A stretch of DNA of 64,000 bases, taken from the NCBI GenBank assembly GCA_903899985.1, contig CAIULL010000121.1:1-64000 (forward strand), given 5' to 3'. Shown here piece by piece: positions 54,355 through 64,000 of this stretch (position 1 is the stretch's first letter; each line of letters opens with the position of its first letter). The position numbers and the translations under genes were made by a program. This stretch comes from an uncultured Schlesneria sp. Its GTDB lineage: Bacteria > Planctomycetota > Planctomycetia > Planctomycetales > Planctomycetaceae. The notes under the pieces are model-generated. The model had not been told where the DNA came from and made no database searches. It worked only from the letters and a program-made list of their open reading frames with translations.

Positions 54355-55872
54355 ATGTCTCGCATGGATGAACTTTATACCGAATTGACCCGACTGCTTC
54401 GTGAAGCGGCTTTGCTGAGTTCTTGCGGCAGCGTGCTCAGTTGGGACGAGCAAACTTACATGCCCAAACTTGGCTCAGCTCATCGTGCTGAGCAATTGGG
54501 ATTTCTGGCCGGGCTGGCTCATGAGCGGTCTACTTCTCCGCGTATTGGGGAATTGCTTTCTGAATTAGAGCGAAGCGGTGAATTGGGTGACGCCGATGGT
54601 GATCTGGCTGTCAACGTTCGCGAGGCGCGTCGAACCTATGATCGTCAGACCAAGTTGCCAAGGCGTCTGGTTGAAGAGATTTCTCGAACTACGACGTTAT
54701 CGCAACAGGCCTGGGTTGCGGCTCGCGAAGATTCGAATTTCAACGATTTTCTTCCGTGGTTAGACAAGATGATTGGTCTGAAGCGAGAAGAAGCTCAGGC
54801 CGTTGGTTTTGGAGACGGAGTTCCGTACGACGCTTTGCTCGATGATTACGAACCAGGGATGACGGCTGCAGAGGTCCATCGCGTCTTTTCGCCGTTACGT
54901 GATGAGCTTGTGAAACTTGTTGCGGCCATTCAGCATTCGTCGCGTCGACCGCACATTGAAATTCTGTCACGACATTATCCCAAAACGCCTCAGATCGTAT
55001 TGGCGGAAGGGGCTTCGAAAGCGATCGGGTTTAACTTTGAGGCCGGTCGAATTGATGAGTCGGCTCATCCGTTTTGCACCGGAATCGGACCAGGCGATTG
55101 TCGGCTGACCACACGCTATAGCGATCATCATTTCAATTCTGCGTTTTTCGGAGTGTTGCACGAATCTGGCCATGGAATTTATGACCAGGGCTTGCCCGTA
55201 GAAAGTTTTGGTTTAGGGATTGGGCAGGCAACATCGCTGGGTATTCATGAATCGCAATCGCGTCTGTGGGAAAACTTTGTCGGTCGCAGCCGATCTTTCT
55301 GGCAATATCTGTTTCCCACCGCTCAAACTGCTTTTCCGAAAGCTCTCGGCGACGTCTCGCTGGATGAATTCTATTTCGCCATCAATGATGTTCGTCCGTC
55401 GCTGATTCGGGTTGAGGCAGACGAAGTGACCTACAACCTGCACATCATGCTTCGGTTTGAAATCGAGCAGCAACTCGTTTCGGGCGATTTGAAACCGGCC
55501 GATGTTCCCGGTGTGTGGAATGAGAAGGTTCACAAATACTTTGGACTGACGGTCCCGAACGATTCAAACGGCTGTTTGCAGGATATCCACTGGAGTGCCG
55601 GTTTGCTGGGTTACTTTCCCACCTACGCACTCGGCAACATGTATGCCGCGCAGTTATTCGTGGCCGCAGGACGGGACCTGGGAAATCTGGATGAAGCGTT
55701 TTCACGAGGCCATTTTAAGCCCTTAAAGGGGTGGTTGAATGAAAAGATTCATCGCCATGGAAAACGATTCCGGGCAAAGCGACTTGTCGAAGTCGTCACG
55801 GGAGAATCTCTTTCTCACGAACCATTGATCGCTCATTTGCGATCAAAATATTCCGCACTCTATGGCTTATAA
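54355..55872 (+). CDS. M32 family metallocarboxypeptidase
   Basis: The 505-residue protein is complete for the family. AGGAGG stands four bases before the ATG. It has the zinc motif HESGH at 269-273 (FGVLHESGHGIYDQGLP), the downstream glutamate in GIHESQSRLWENFVGRS and the family block DVRPSLIRVEADEVTYNLHIMLRFE. M32 enzymes are cytoplasmic thermostable-carboxypeptidase-1-type exopeptidases that remove C-terminal residues. The next gene begins five bases after its stop, so the two form an operon. Confidence 0.96.
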   Translation: MSRMDELYTELTRLLREAALLSSCGSVLSWDEQTYMPKLGSAHRAEQLGFLAGLAHERSTSPRIGELLSELERSGELGDADGDLAVNVREARRTYDRQTKLPRRLVEEISRTTTLSQQAWVAAREDSNFNDFLPWLDKMIGLKREEAQAVGFGDGVPYDALLDDYEPGMTAAEVHRVFSPLRDELVKLVAAIQHSSRRPHIEILSRHYPKTPQIVLAEGASKAIGFNFEAGRIDESAHPFCTGIGPGDCRLTTRYSDHHFNSAFFGVLHESGHGIYDQGLPVESFGLGIGQATSLGIHESQSRLWENFVGRSRSFWQYLFPTAQTAFPKALGDVSLDEFYFAINDVRPSLIRVEADEVTYNLHIMLRFEIEQQLVSGDLKPADVPGVWNEKVHKYFGLTVPNDSNGCLQDIHWSAGLLGYFPTYALGNMYAAQLFVAAGRDLGNLDEAFSRGHFKPLKGWLNEKIHRHGKRFRAKRLVEVVTGESLSHEPLIAHLRSKYSALYGL

Positions 55873-55877
55873 TCCTC

Positions 55878-56450
55878 ATGCAAGACGAGCTTCCTCCTCC
55901 CGGTGGTCCTGGTGGATTTCTGATCGCGATCAGTGTTGTTGGTCTTTTGACAATTGGTTTTGCCTGGCTGCTTCGATCCGCGATGGTTCCCTCGGTCTCG
56001 CCCCAAATTGGCCGTCAGTTTCCTCGCATCGAAGCGGCTGGCTGGATTAATGGTCCAGGGCCGACAACCGACGGTCAGGTCGTCGTGGTGGATGCCTGGG
56101 CCTTCTGGTGTGGGCCGTGCCGCGCGGTCACGCCTTATGTCATCGAGTTACACAACAAATACCAGGACCAGGGAGTCGTCTTCATCGGACTGACTTCTGA
56201 AGGACTTGATTCCAGGTCGATCGACATGAGTCGCAAGTTCGTATCTTCGCTGAAAATACCGTGGCCGAATGGCTACGGTGCGACGAAGACGCTTTCAGAA
56301 CTGGAGGTTGACACAATTCCGCAACTATGGGTAATCGACCGTCACAATCAGATCGTGTTTCACGAAGTCGGGTTCGGAGAAAATTCCATAAACGAAATGG
56401 AATCGGCCATCAAGAAGGCCTTGGCTGAATCGTCCGCTGGAAAAAATTGA
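55878..56450 (+). CDS. TlpA/ResA-type membrane-anchored thioredoxin-like protein
   Basis: The 190-residue product has a Pro/Gly-rich N-terminus, one membrane helix (about 13-35, FLIAISVVGLLTIGFAWLL) and a periplasm-facing thioredoxin fold. The redox motif reads WAFWCGPCR (CGPC), and the cis-proline region TIPQLWVID is intact. Such proteins reduce disulfides for cytochrome c maturation or other envelope proteins. It starts five bases after the M32 gene, so it is co-translated, although the two activities are not obviously linked. Confidence 0.92.
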   Translation: MQDELPPPGGPGGFLIAISVVGLLTIGFAWLLRSAMVPSVSPQIGRQFPRIEAAGWINGPGPTTDGQVVVVDAWAFWCGPCRAVTPYVIELHNKYQDQGVVFIGLTSEGLDSRSIDMSRKFVSSLKIPWPNGYGATKTLSELEVDTIPQLWVIDRHNQIVFHEVGFGENSINEMESAIKKALAESSAGKN

Positions 56451-56570
56451 CGCGGGAAGTTCGGGGTCGCACTTCTCGGCTATTTGAACGAATGGCACTT
56501 TGGGTTGGACGAAGTCAGCTTGCATGCTACCGTTGACTGAATGAATTCAGCGGTAGACCTCTGACAGTTG

Positions 56571-56634
56571 CGAAGCAGAGCTTCGAAGAGTTGCGTTCCC
56601 AAGCTGGAGCTTGGGAACGAGGGAAAGCGCAACT
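56571..56634. repeat. Nested palindromes (GTTCCCAAGC type)
   Basis: GTTCCCAAGC at 56595-56604 pairs with 56609-56618, nested inside AGTTGCG (56589-56595) pairing with CGCAACT (56628-56634). A smaller CGAAG/CTTCG palindrome lies at 56571-56585. Similar GGAGCTTGGGAACGAG repeats are dispersed in many bacterial genomes. It lies between convergent genes. Confidence 0.6.
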
Positions 56635-56663
56635 TCAAAGGCGGGAGCTTGGACGAGGGAATG

Positions 56664-56695
56664 AAAAGGCCCTATCAAACTGCTTTGATAGGGCC
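56664..56695 (-). terminator. Intrinsic terminator of the oxidoreductase gene
   Basis: A perfect 12-base stem (GGCCCTATCAAA at 56668-56679 with 56684-56695) and four-base loop is followed on the minus strand by TTTTC. It lies about 40 bases past the stop of the minus-strand gene at 56736. Confidence 0.75.
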
Positions 56696-56735
56696 CTCGT
56701 CTTAGATCATACACCGCTCGAAATACCGAGATCGA

Positions 56736-58082
56736 TTAGAGAACTCGTGTGAGACCGGGAACTGCAATCGGATAGACACCGTCAGCGTTGGCTTTGACTG
56801 GCGGCTCGGCATCCCATGCATAGCTCTTGGGGGCCAGACTCACATTTGAGTTGAGGGCATCAGTCCACTTGATTTCTTTCCCTGAGTAAGTGCACAAACG
56901 GCCGAGGATCGCGGTCATCGAACTGTAGGCGCCGTTGTCACCTTCGTTGTATTCCGTTCCCTTGCGAATGGCGGCGAAAAGGTCATCGTGTTCGACCTGG
57001 TACGGGTCTTTCTGCTTTTCGCTGAATTTCCAGTCGATGCCAGGGCCTTGAATGCTTCCCGCTGGGTTTGAATTCCCTTTGGTGCCGTGCACGAATTCTG
57101 AAACACTGTCCCAGCAGCCACGAATATGGCGGCATTGGCTATACATGCGGCTGCCATCATCGTATTCGTACTCGACATAGTGATGGTCGAAGATTTCTCC
57201 GTATTTCTTGTCGATACGAACCTGTCGACCACCCATGCCGTTCGCTTTGACGGGGTAAGCCGCTTCCTTGTCTTTACCACCCTTGATCCAGTTAATGACG
57301 TCAAGGTTATGGATGTGCTGTTCGCAGATGTGGTCGCCGCTCAGCCAGTTGTAGTAGTACCAGTTCAGAACTTGGTATTCCATTTCGGTTCTGCATTGTT
57401 CGCGGGTCTTGCGAGGATCCCAAACGCCGCCGCCATTCCAGTAGGCTCGCATGGCGATGACATCACCGATCGCACCATCTTTGATTCGCTTGATGGTTTC
57501 GAGGTAGCCGGCTTGATGGTGTCGTTGCAGACCAACACCAACTTTCAGCTTCTTTTCTTTCGCGATCTTGTTCGCTTCGATCACTTGTCGTACGCCAGGG
57601 GCATCAACCGCGACCGGCTTTTCCATGAAGACGTGCTTGCCTGCTTTGACCGCATATTCAAAATGAATCGGGCGGAAACCGGGAGGAGTTGCCAGGATGA
57701 CAAGGTCGACACCGCTGTCAATCACTTTTTGATAAGCGTCCAAGCCGTCGAAGATGTTCTCGGGCTTGACCTGAACGCGATCACCCTTGGAACCGAGCCC
57801 GTTCTTGACCGCGTCAACGACTCCACGAGCATTTTCGGGAAATGCGTCGCCGACGGCGGTGAGCTTCACGTTACCATTTGTGGAAAGAGCCTGACCTGCA
57901 GCACCTGTTCCGCGACCGCCACAACCAACAAGTCCAACCTTGACTGTATCGTCGCCGCTGGCGAACAGGCTGCTGCTAAAGCCGGTTGGCACGACCAATG
58001 CCGCACCAGCGCCGACTAACGCCGACGTCTTCAAAAAGTCACGACGCGATGCGCTGTCATGGGGTTGATCGGATGAACTCAT
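56736..58082 (-). CDS. Tat-exported Gfo/Idh/MocA family oxidoreductase
   Basis: The start is placed at ATG 58082 (MSSSDQPHD), six bases after AAGGAG. The 448-residue product has a twin-arginine signal (SRRDFLKTSALVGAGAALVVP). A Rossmann fold follows (VKVGLVGCGGRGTGAAGQA), then LVILATPPGFRPIHFE, HVFMEKPVAVD and a substrate domain with the conserved YYNWLSGDHICEQHIHNLDVINW. This is the planctomycete exported subfamily. The substrate is probably a sugar derivative but is not known. It is upstream of its own terminator and follows the formylglycine-enzyme-like gene on the same strand at 87 bases. Confidence 0.94.
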   Translation of the reverse strand: MSSSDQPHDSASRRDFLKTSALVGAGAALVVPTGFSSSLFASGDDTVKVGLVGCGGRGTGAAGQALSTNGNVKLTAVGDAFPENARGVVDAVKNGLGSKGDRVQVKPENIFDGLDAYQKVIDSGVDLVILATPPGFRPIHFEYAVKAGKHVFMEKPVAVDAPGVRQVIEANKIAKEKKLKVGVGLQRHHQAGYLETIKRIKDGAIGDVIAMRAYWNGGGVWDPRKTREQCRTEMEYQVLNWYYYNWLSGDHICEQHIHNLDVINWIKGGKDKEAAYPVKANGMGGRQVRIDKKYGEIFDHHYVEYEYDDGSRMYSQCRHIRGCWDSVSEFVHGTKGNSNPAGSIQGPGIDWKFSEKQKDPYQVEHDDLFAAIRKGTEYNEGDNGAYSSMTAILGRLCTYSGKEIKWTDALNSNVSLAPKSYAWDAEPPVKANADGVYPIAVPGLTRVL

Positions 58083-58169
58083 GCTCGACTCCTTGGTTGT
58101 TAGGTTCACGGATAAAAGTGGGCGTTGAATCATGTCGATTCAACGCCCGGCAGAAAACGGAGCAAAAAA

Positions 58170-59259
<1,090 letters not shown>

Positions 59260-59270
<11 letters not shown>

Positions 59271-60294
59271 GGCAACTCAAAAGTGGAGACGGTTAGGGAG
59301 CCTGATCGTTATCCTGATCTGGACGTCAACTCCAGCGCCTGCTCGGTCGCAGGAACGCTTTCAATTTGCCGAACCACATCTCGGAACGATTGTTGAAATC
59401 ACACTATACGCTTCCGAAGAAACCGTCGCAAATGATGCGGCCAAAGCTGCGTTTGCGAGAATAAAAGAACTGGATCAGATTTTCAGCGATTACAAATCGG
59501 ACAGCGAAACAATGCGGCTGTGCGAAACGGCTGGGTCAGGTCAGGCTGTCAAAGTCAGCCCGGAACTCTTTTACGTGATTCGGCGATCATTAGAGATTTC
59601 TGAAAAATCAAACGGTGCGTTCGACGTCACCGTCGGGCCACTGGTGCAGATATGGCGTCGTGCTCGAAAACAGAAAATTCTTCCGACTGACGACGAGATC
59701 AAGATTGCTAAGGCAAGTGTCGGCTGGAAGCTTGTCAAAATCGACGAGGCGACGCAATCGGTCGAATTAAAGCAAACGGGAATGCGACTTGATTTCGGCG
59801 GGATCGCAAAGGGATTCATTGCCCAGAACGTAAGTCAGTTTCTTCGCGAAAAGGGACACCGGCAAACGCTGGTTGTTGTGGCAGGGGATATCGTCGCCGG
59901 CGATGCACCTCCAAACACGGCAGGATGGAAAGTCGGCGTTGCGCCACTTGATCGGCCCAATGGGGCCGTCAGCCGTTTATTGCTGCTGAAAAACATCGCA
60001 ATTTCCACATCCGGGGATGCATTTCAGTTTGCGGAAATCAAGGGGGTGAGGTACTCGCACATCGTGGATCCTCAAACGGGAATCGGTCTGACTCAACGAA
60101 GCAGCGTGACTGTTGTTGCGGAGGACGGAACGACAGCCGATGCGCTGGCGACGGCAATTTGTGTTCTCGGGCCTGAACAAGGACTTAAGCTGATCGAAGG
60201 ACGTGATCGCATCGAAGCCTTGATTGTCCTGGCAACAGACGACGGCCCGCGCGTCGTCGAATCAAAATCGTTTCGGTCGTACGAACGGAATTGA
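59260..60294 (+). CDS. apbE: ApbE family FAD:protein FMN transferase
   Basis: The 344-residue product has a signal-like N-terminus (LGSLIVILIWTSTPAPARS). ApbE motifs follow: LGTIVEITLYA, SNGAFDVTVGPLV, LDFGGIAKGFIAQ, HIVDPQTG and the metal-binding DGTTADALATAICVLG. The SGD segment reads STSGDAFQF. ApbE enzymes attach FMN through a phosphoester to Thr of periplasmic redox subunits such as those of Rnf or Nqr. ATGs at 59260 and 59269 are both possible starts; neither has a clear ribosome site. The second overlaps the divergent start codon through a shared CATG. It converges with guaA, with 12 bases between stops. Confidence 0.93.
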
Positions 60295-60306
60295 GTTTTG
60301 AAACCC

Positions 60307-61884
60307 CTATTCCCATTCGATCGTACTTGGTGGTTTTGAGCTGATATCGTAAACGACCCGGTTGACTCCACGAACCTCGTTGATGATCCGAGTTGAGATC
60401 CGTTGCAAGACATCGTGCGGCATCGGGAACCAGTCCGCCGTCATGAAGTCATCCGTTGAAACGGCTCGAACAGCGACAACTTCTTCATAGGTGCGTCCGT
60501 CTCCCATGACTCCGACCGTGTGGACCGGCAACAGGACGGCAAACGCCTGTTGAATTTGCCGGTAAAGTCCAGCTGTTCGCAACTCTTCCATGACAATTGC
60601 GTCGGCTTCTCGCAACTTCGCCAGCCGTGGGGCACTCAATTCACCAAGACATCGCACACCCAGGCCAGGGCCAGGGAATGGATGCCTCCAGACGAGTTCG
60701 TCTGTTAATCCAAGCTCCAGTCCCATGCGACGGACTTCGTCCTTAAACAAGTCGCGTAATGGTTCGATCAGCTCAAATCCCAGTTGCTCAGGCAGGCCTC
60801 CGACGTTGTGGTGGGCCTTGATCGTTGCGGCGGGACCATCCGCAGCAGCACCCGATTCAATCACGTCGGGGTACAAAGTTCCTTGAGCCAGAAAATGTGC
60901 GTCGGGGATCGACTCGGCCTCTTTTCGAAAGACTTCGATAAACACTCGCCCGATGATCTTCCGCTTCAACTGAGGATCAGTGACCCCTTTTAATTCATCG
61001 AGAAAGCGATCCTTTGCATCGACAACATGCAGGTCCGTCTTGAAATGATTCTGAAAGCGATCACGGACCTTGTCAGATTCCCCTTTTCGCAGAAGTCCGT
61101 TGTCGACGAAGATGCACGAAAGCTGCGATCCAATGGCTTTATACAAAATCGCTGCGACGACAGACGAGTCGACGCCTCCGGATAGCCCGCAGATCACTCG
61201 CTTGTTACCGACACGTGATCGAATGGAGGCCACTTCACGATCGATCAGCGAGCTGATTCTCCATGTGCCATGGCACCCGCATACCGACTTAACGAAGTTG
61301 GCAAGTAACAGGCTGCCGTATTCCGAATGTGTCACTTCCGGATGAAACTGCAGTCCATAGATTGGCTTTTCGCGGTGTTTGACTGCCGCGAATGCACATG
61401 TTGACGTGTCCATTAACCGAACGAAGGAAGTCTCGGCATTTTCGACGTGGTCGCCGTGACTCATCCAGACCGTACTCGACTGAGGGAGTCCGGCTAACAA
61501 AGGATCAGGCTGCAATATCCGGCACTCGGTTCTACCAAACTCACGTTTGGATCCCGGCGTGACGTGTCCACCGAGCAGCTGGCAGGTGAGATGCAGCCCG
61601 TAGCAGATTCCCAGGACAGGAATTCCCAATTCAAAAAGTCGAGGATCGACCTTTGGTGAGTTTGTTTCGTAGACACTGGCAGGGCCACCGGAAAGGATCA
61701 AGCCCTTCGGATTCAATTCGCGGATCCTTTCCAGAGAAAGATCATGTCTGACCAACTGGCAGAATACGTTCTGATCACGGATGCGCCGTGCGATCAGCTG
61801 GGCGGTTTGTCCACCAAAATCGAGTACGAGAATCAATTCTTCTGTCGTCGCGCTGACATTGCGAGAATCGGCCAAAGCTGTCAT
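60307..61884 (-). CDS. guaA: GMP synthase (glutamine-hydrolysing)
   Basis: The start is placed at ATG 61884 (MTALADSRN), giving 525 residues, the usual family length; longer in-frame starts at 61920 and 61962 lack a ribosome site too. Glutamine amidotransferase class I domain: [10 protein letters not shown], the nucleophile in GICYG, and [12 protein letters not shown]-pyrophosphatase domain: [10 protein letters not shown] loop and [12 protein letters not shown]-terminal dimerisation domain: [20 protein letters not shown] and the final PSTIEWE. It converts XMP to GMP in purine synthesis. The first motif reads DFGGQ rather than DFGSQ. Confidence 0.98.
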   Translation of the reverse strand: MTALADSRNVSATTEELILVLDFGGQTAQLIARRIRDQNVFCQLVRHDLSLERIRELNPKGLILSGGPASVYETNSPKVDPRLFELGIPVLGICYGLHLTCQLLGGHVTPGSKREFGRTECRILQPDPLLAGLPQSSTVWMSHGDHVENAETSFVRLMDTSTCAFAAVKHREKPIYGLQFHPEVTHSEYGSLLLANFVKSVCGCHGTWRISSLIDREVASIRSRVGNKRVICGLSGGVDSSVVAAILYKAIGSQLSCIFVDNGLLRKGESDKVRDRFQNHFKTDLHVVDAKDRFLDELKGVTDPQLKRKIIGRVFIEVFRKEAESIPDAHFLAQGTLYPDVIESGAAADGPAATIKAHHNVGGLPEQLGFELIEPLRDLFKDEVRRMGLELGLTDELVWRHPFPGPGLGVRCLGELSAPRLAKLREADAIVMEELRTAGLYRQIQQAFAVLLPVHTVGVMGDGRTYEEVVAVRAVSTDDFMTADWFPMPHDVLQRISTRIINEVRGVNRVVYDISSKPPSTIEWE

Positions 61885-61999
61885 TAGGAAAAACCATTGT
61901 GTGTGTTGCGCTCCCTGCATATGATCAGGGGGAAGGGGCCAATTATACCGCCATGACGTCACGTGGCAAACGGTTCCCCTGTCTCTTCAGCGGCAAACA

Positions 62000-62503
62000 T
62001 CACGCCTTAGGTTTGTGCGGTGGTGCGAACTTGATTTTTTCGACGTATCTTGCGACCTGTTTGGAAACTGGGTCAAGTCTGCCCGTGCAGCTGGAAATTG
62101 CTTTAACTACATACTTGTATTGGGTTTCGTAATCGGCATCGATCTCAACTTGAATATCCCTCGCCAATGGGTTTCCCGGTCGGCCAATGATTTTCAGGAT
62201 CTCTTTGTTCAGCCGATCGAACGCTTCGTCGTCGTTTCCAAGATTCCTGGAACCCAAGGTTAACTGCATCAAATTTCCCTGACGATCCGAAATCATACCG
62301 ACTTTGATTTCCGACTGGGTGATTTCAGCCGCTGCAGCAGTCGGAGCACTGATGGGCAAATTGATATTAAAGCTTCCTTCAGGGGAAACAATTTTCAGAT
62401 TCAGCATGAAGAAAATCAGCAGCAGAAAGGCGACGTCGATCAACGGAGCCATCGGGATTTCGACTTTTGTCGGCCCGCTAAAGCGATTTTGCAGCTTCAT
62501 CAT
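62000..62503 (-). CDS. ExbD/TolR family biopolymer transport protein (second copy)
   Basis: The start at 62503 overlaps the stop of the preceding gene (TGATGATG), with GAGGAGG just upstream, so it is translationally coupled. The ~167-residue product has the ExbD signature: one N-terminal membrane helix with the proton-carrying aspartate (PMAPLIDVAFLLLIFFML), then an extracytoplasmic domain with VEIDADYETQYKYVVKAI. ExbD works with ExbB as a proton-driven stator that energises outer-membrane processes. It is the last of three coupled genes, followed by a gap before guaA. Confidence 0.93.
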   Translation of the reverse strand: MMKLQNRFSGPTKVEIPMAPLIDVAFLLLIFFMLNLKIVSPEGSFNINLPISAPTAAAAEITQSEIKVGMISDRQGNLMQLTLGSRNLGNDDEAFDRLNKEILKIIGRPGNPLARDIQVEIDADYETQYKYVVKAISSCTGRLDPVSKQVARYVEKIKFAPPHKPKA

Positions 62504-62979
62504 CAGGCCTCCTCTGAAGAAGTACGCAGCGAGAATTTGCTGAAGCCTGCTTCCTGACACTTTCGGATCAGTTCTTGAACAAGCCCCATCGGAATTTCTG
62601 AGTCGGCCTTGATCAGAACGGTCACGTCGTTGATCACATGATGTCCATGGACACGCTCGATGACCCGCTTTTCCTGTTCGAGGTCTGGCAAAATCTCATA
62701 AACATCGACGTAACGTTCGTTATAGAAAACTTCGGGCCTCGATTGTCTGCGCTCGCCTGAGGCGTGCCGAGGATATCCAAAAGTTAAGACCAGTTCGTGT
62801 TCGGGTTTGATCACCGGTGGTTTAGCGAGTGTGTCCTTGGGAAGCTTAATCCGTTCGTCCGCTTTCGTATTTTCAAAACTGATGGCAATCATGAAAAACA
62901 TGAGCAGTTGAAAGACAATGTCGATCACCGGAGTCATTTCAGGCTCCGTGACCTCCATTTCGATTTTACGCATTTTCAT
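62503..62979 (-). CDS. ExbD/TolR family biopolymer transport protein (first copy)
   Basis: A 158-residue product; GGAG stands seven bases before the ATG. The N-terminal helix carries the family aspartate (TEPEMTPVIDIVFQLLMFFMI), and the periplasmic domain ends with VTVLIKADSEIPMGLVQELIRKCQEAG. It differs from the next copy mainly by a Pro/Arg-rich middle (PRHASGERRQSRPEVFYN). Two ExbD paralogues behind one ExbB are common in planctomycetes and in gliding or TonB-rich bacteria. It lies 106 bases downstream of the ExbB-type gene. Confidence 0.93.
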   Translation of the reverse strand: MKMRKIEMEVTEPEMTPVIDIVFQLLMFFMIAISFENTKADERIKLPKDTLAKPPVIKPEHELVLTFGYPRHASGERRQSRPEVFYNERYVDVYEILPDLEQEKRVIERVHGHHVINDVTVLIKADSEIPMGLVQELIRKCQEAGFSKFSLRTSSEEA

Positions 62980-63085
62980 GTCAACGCTCCGTCGTTGTCA
63001 GCATGTTTCCCGAAGACAGTCGCCTGTTTAAGCGGCTGTGCGGCAAGGGATAAAGCCCATGCGAGATCACAAAGCCCAGTTCAGA

Positions 63086-63961
63086 TCAATGAAAATGCGG
63101 GGCCGCTGGAACCGTGACAGGTGAGCCACCACCCGTTCGACTGACCGAGGCAGGTGCCGCTGGCTTTCCGATATTTTGAAAATTCTTCATCAGATTTTCG
63201 GCGACGAATCCGCATTCCATGAGAAACCGGGCGAGACGATTCTTATATAACGAGTAAAAAACAATTGCCGGGATTGCCACGACCAGGCCTTCGAGTGTTG
63301 TAAACAATGCGGTCGCGATTCCATCTGCCAGTTCCGTGGGTTTCGGTGACGTTGACGAATTTGCGATCACTTGAAAAGCCATCACCATTCCTTGAACCGT
63401 GCCAAGCAGTCCGAGCATCGGAGCGACCGAGCCGATCAATGCCAGATAGCCAATCTTGTGTTCCATCGACATCGTTTCGTCTTCACCCACCTGCTGCATC
63501 TGCTCGACAGCCTCGTCATATCCACGCGACAGCCGTCCCATTCCGGCGGCGAGAATTCGGCCAATAAATGAATCACTCGCTTTCGCGGATTCATAGGCTC
63601 CCTGATAGTTCTTCGCCTGAAGCTGCTGTTCAAATTCTTCAATGAACGAGGCAGGAAGATAGTTGTCGCGGCGCAGTTGCAGGGCGATGATCGTGATGAT
63701 CGCAACCATCGTGAACGCGACCAGCATAATCAGAAAACCAAAGATGCCTGACGCCCGAATCATCCATCCCAGTGAATCTCGTTGTTTTCTCACTTCCGAG
63801 GGAGTGCCATCAACGCCTGATCGGCCGATGTCGTCCCGGATGACTGGCCGTCCATCGTCCTGAGCGCACGAGACCGACTGTGTGATTCCCAGTGACATCC
63901 ATCCCACCAGCACGGCGAGAACCAAACGCCAAAATTGGCGACGAACACCAGTCTGGTTCAT
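63086..63961 (-). CDS. MotA/TolQ/ExbB proton channel family protein
   Basis: The start is placed at ATG 63961, six bases after AAGGGA; a GTG and an ATG slightly upstream are alternatives. The ~291-residue product has a signal peptide-like first helix (VLAVLVGWMSLGITQSVSCAQ), a membrane helix near 70-95 (IFGFLIMLVAFTMVAIITIIALQL) and the two pore helices. The pore helices bear YLALIGSVAPMLGLLGTVQGM and LADGIATALFTTLEGLVVAIPAIVFYSLY. It forms the pore of an ExbB-ExbD proton-motive complex with the two genes that follow. Additional operon genes probably lie beyond the right edge. Confidence 0.94.
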   Translation of the reverse strand: MNQTGVRRQFWRLVLAVLVGWMSLGITQSVSCAQDDGRPVIRDDIGRSGVDGTPSEVRKQRDSLGWMIRASGIFGFLIMLVAFTMVAIITIIALQLRRDNYLPASFIEEFEQQLQAKNYQGAYESAKASDSFIGRILAAGMGRLSRGYDEAVEQMQQVGEDETMSMEHKIGYLALIGSVAPMLGLLGTVQGMVMAFQVIANSSTSPKPTELADGIATALFTTLEGLVVAIPAIVFYSLYKNRLARFLMECGFVAENLMKNFQNIGKPAAPASVSRTGGGSPVTVPAAPHFH

Positions 63962-64000
63962 TATCATTCCCTTCACTTGAAACACTCCTTCGTCTCAGCG

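Overview
The window reads as a chromosomal segment of a planctomycete (order Planctomycetales). The evidence is a set of lineage-typical genes: a Planctomycete-type cytochrome c/DUF1549/DUF1553 protein followed by a DUF1501 protein, Tat-exported Gfo/Idh/MocA oxidoreductases, giant Ser/Thr kinases with WD40, leucine-rich-repeat or beta-helix sensor parts, an ECF sigma factor beside a kinase that carries a zinc anti-sigma motif, PEP-CTERM and G8-domain exported proteins, and a Rho factor with a long disordered N-terminus. No rRNA, CRISPR array or complete insertion sequence was seen.

Layout. Bases 1 to about 6740 look like one end of an integrated element abutting the 3' end of a tRNA-Leu(UAA) gene. 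All its genes lie on the minus strand: an excisionase-like HTH protein, two unknown proteins, an HK97-type prohead protease homologue, another unknown, a PrimPol-helicase fusion whose 3' end carries an iteron-like DNA array, and a small Cys-rich protein. The element runs off the left edge, so integrase and capsid genes, if any, are not visible. It is the best candidate here for an undescribed system (phage satellite or integrative plasmid-prophage).

Bases 7.3-13.6 kb hold a three-unit amidohydrolase and an exported beta-propeller-like protein. Bases 13.6-16.9 kb hold a strong promoter, a structured leader or small RNA, and rho with its terminator. Bases 17-24.7 kb carry an exported oxidoreductase, the cytochrome/DUF1553-DUF1501 pair and a shortened flavoprotein reductase. 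Bases 25-28 kb carry a MotA/TolQ/ExbB-type protein, a cluster of palindromic repeats and an aspartate aminotransferase. Bases 28.9-37.2 kb are a signalling block: ZAS-kinase-WD40-LRR protein, its ECF sigma factor, a sialidase, and duplicated non-coding segments around them. Bases 38-42.8 kb hold a histone H1-like mini-protein, a short GspE-type ATPase, a beta-lactamase-fold hydrolase and a DUF885 protein. Bases 42.9-49.5 kb hold a kinase with a beta-helix ectodomain and uvrB. Bases 50-54.2 kb hold a probable secretion operon: PEP-CTERM protein, PQQ-like propeller, and a G8/CEMIP-like beta-helix protein. Bases 54.3-64 kb hold an M32 carboxypeptidase plus TlpA-type thioredoxin, a second oxidoreductase, a formylglycine-enzyme-fold protein, ApbE, guaA and an ExbB-ExbD-ExbD proton-channel operon.

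Several dispersed palindromic repeat families occur. The main one has termini reading GTGCCACTGCTT; it is found at 7.2, 12.1, 19.1, 26.4-26.7 and 39.7 kb, and one copy lies in frame inside a protein gene.
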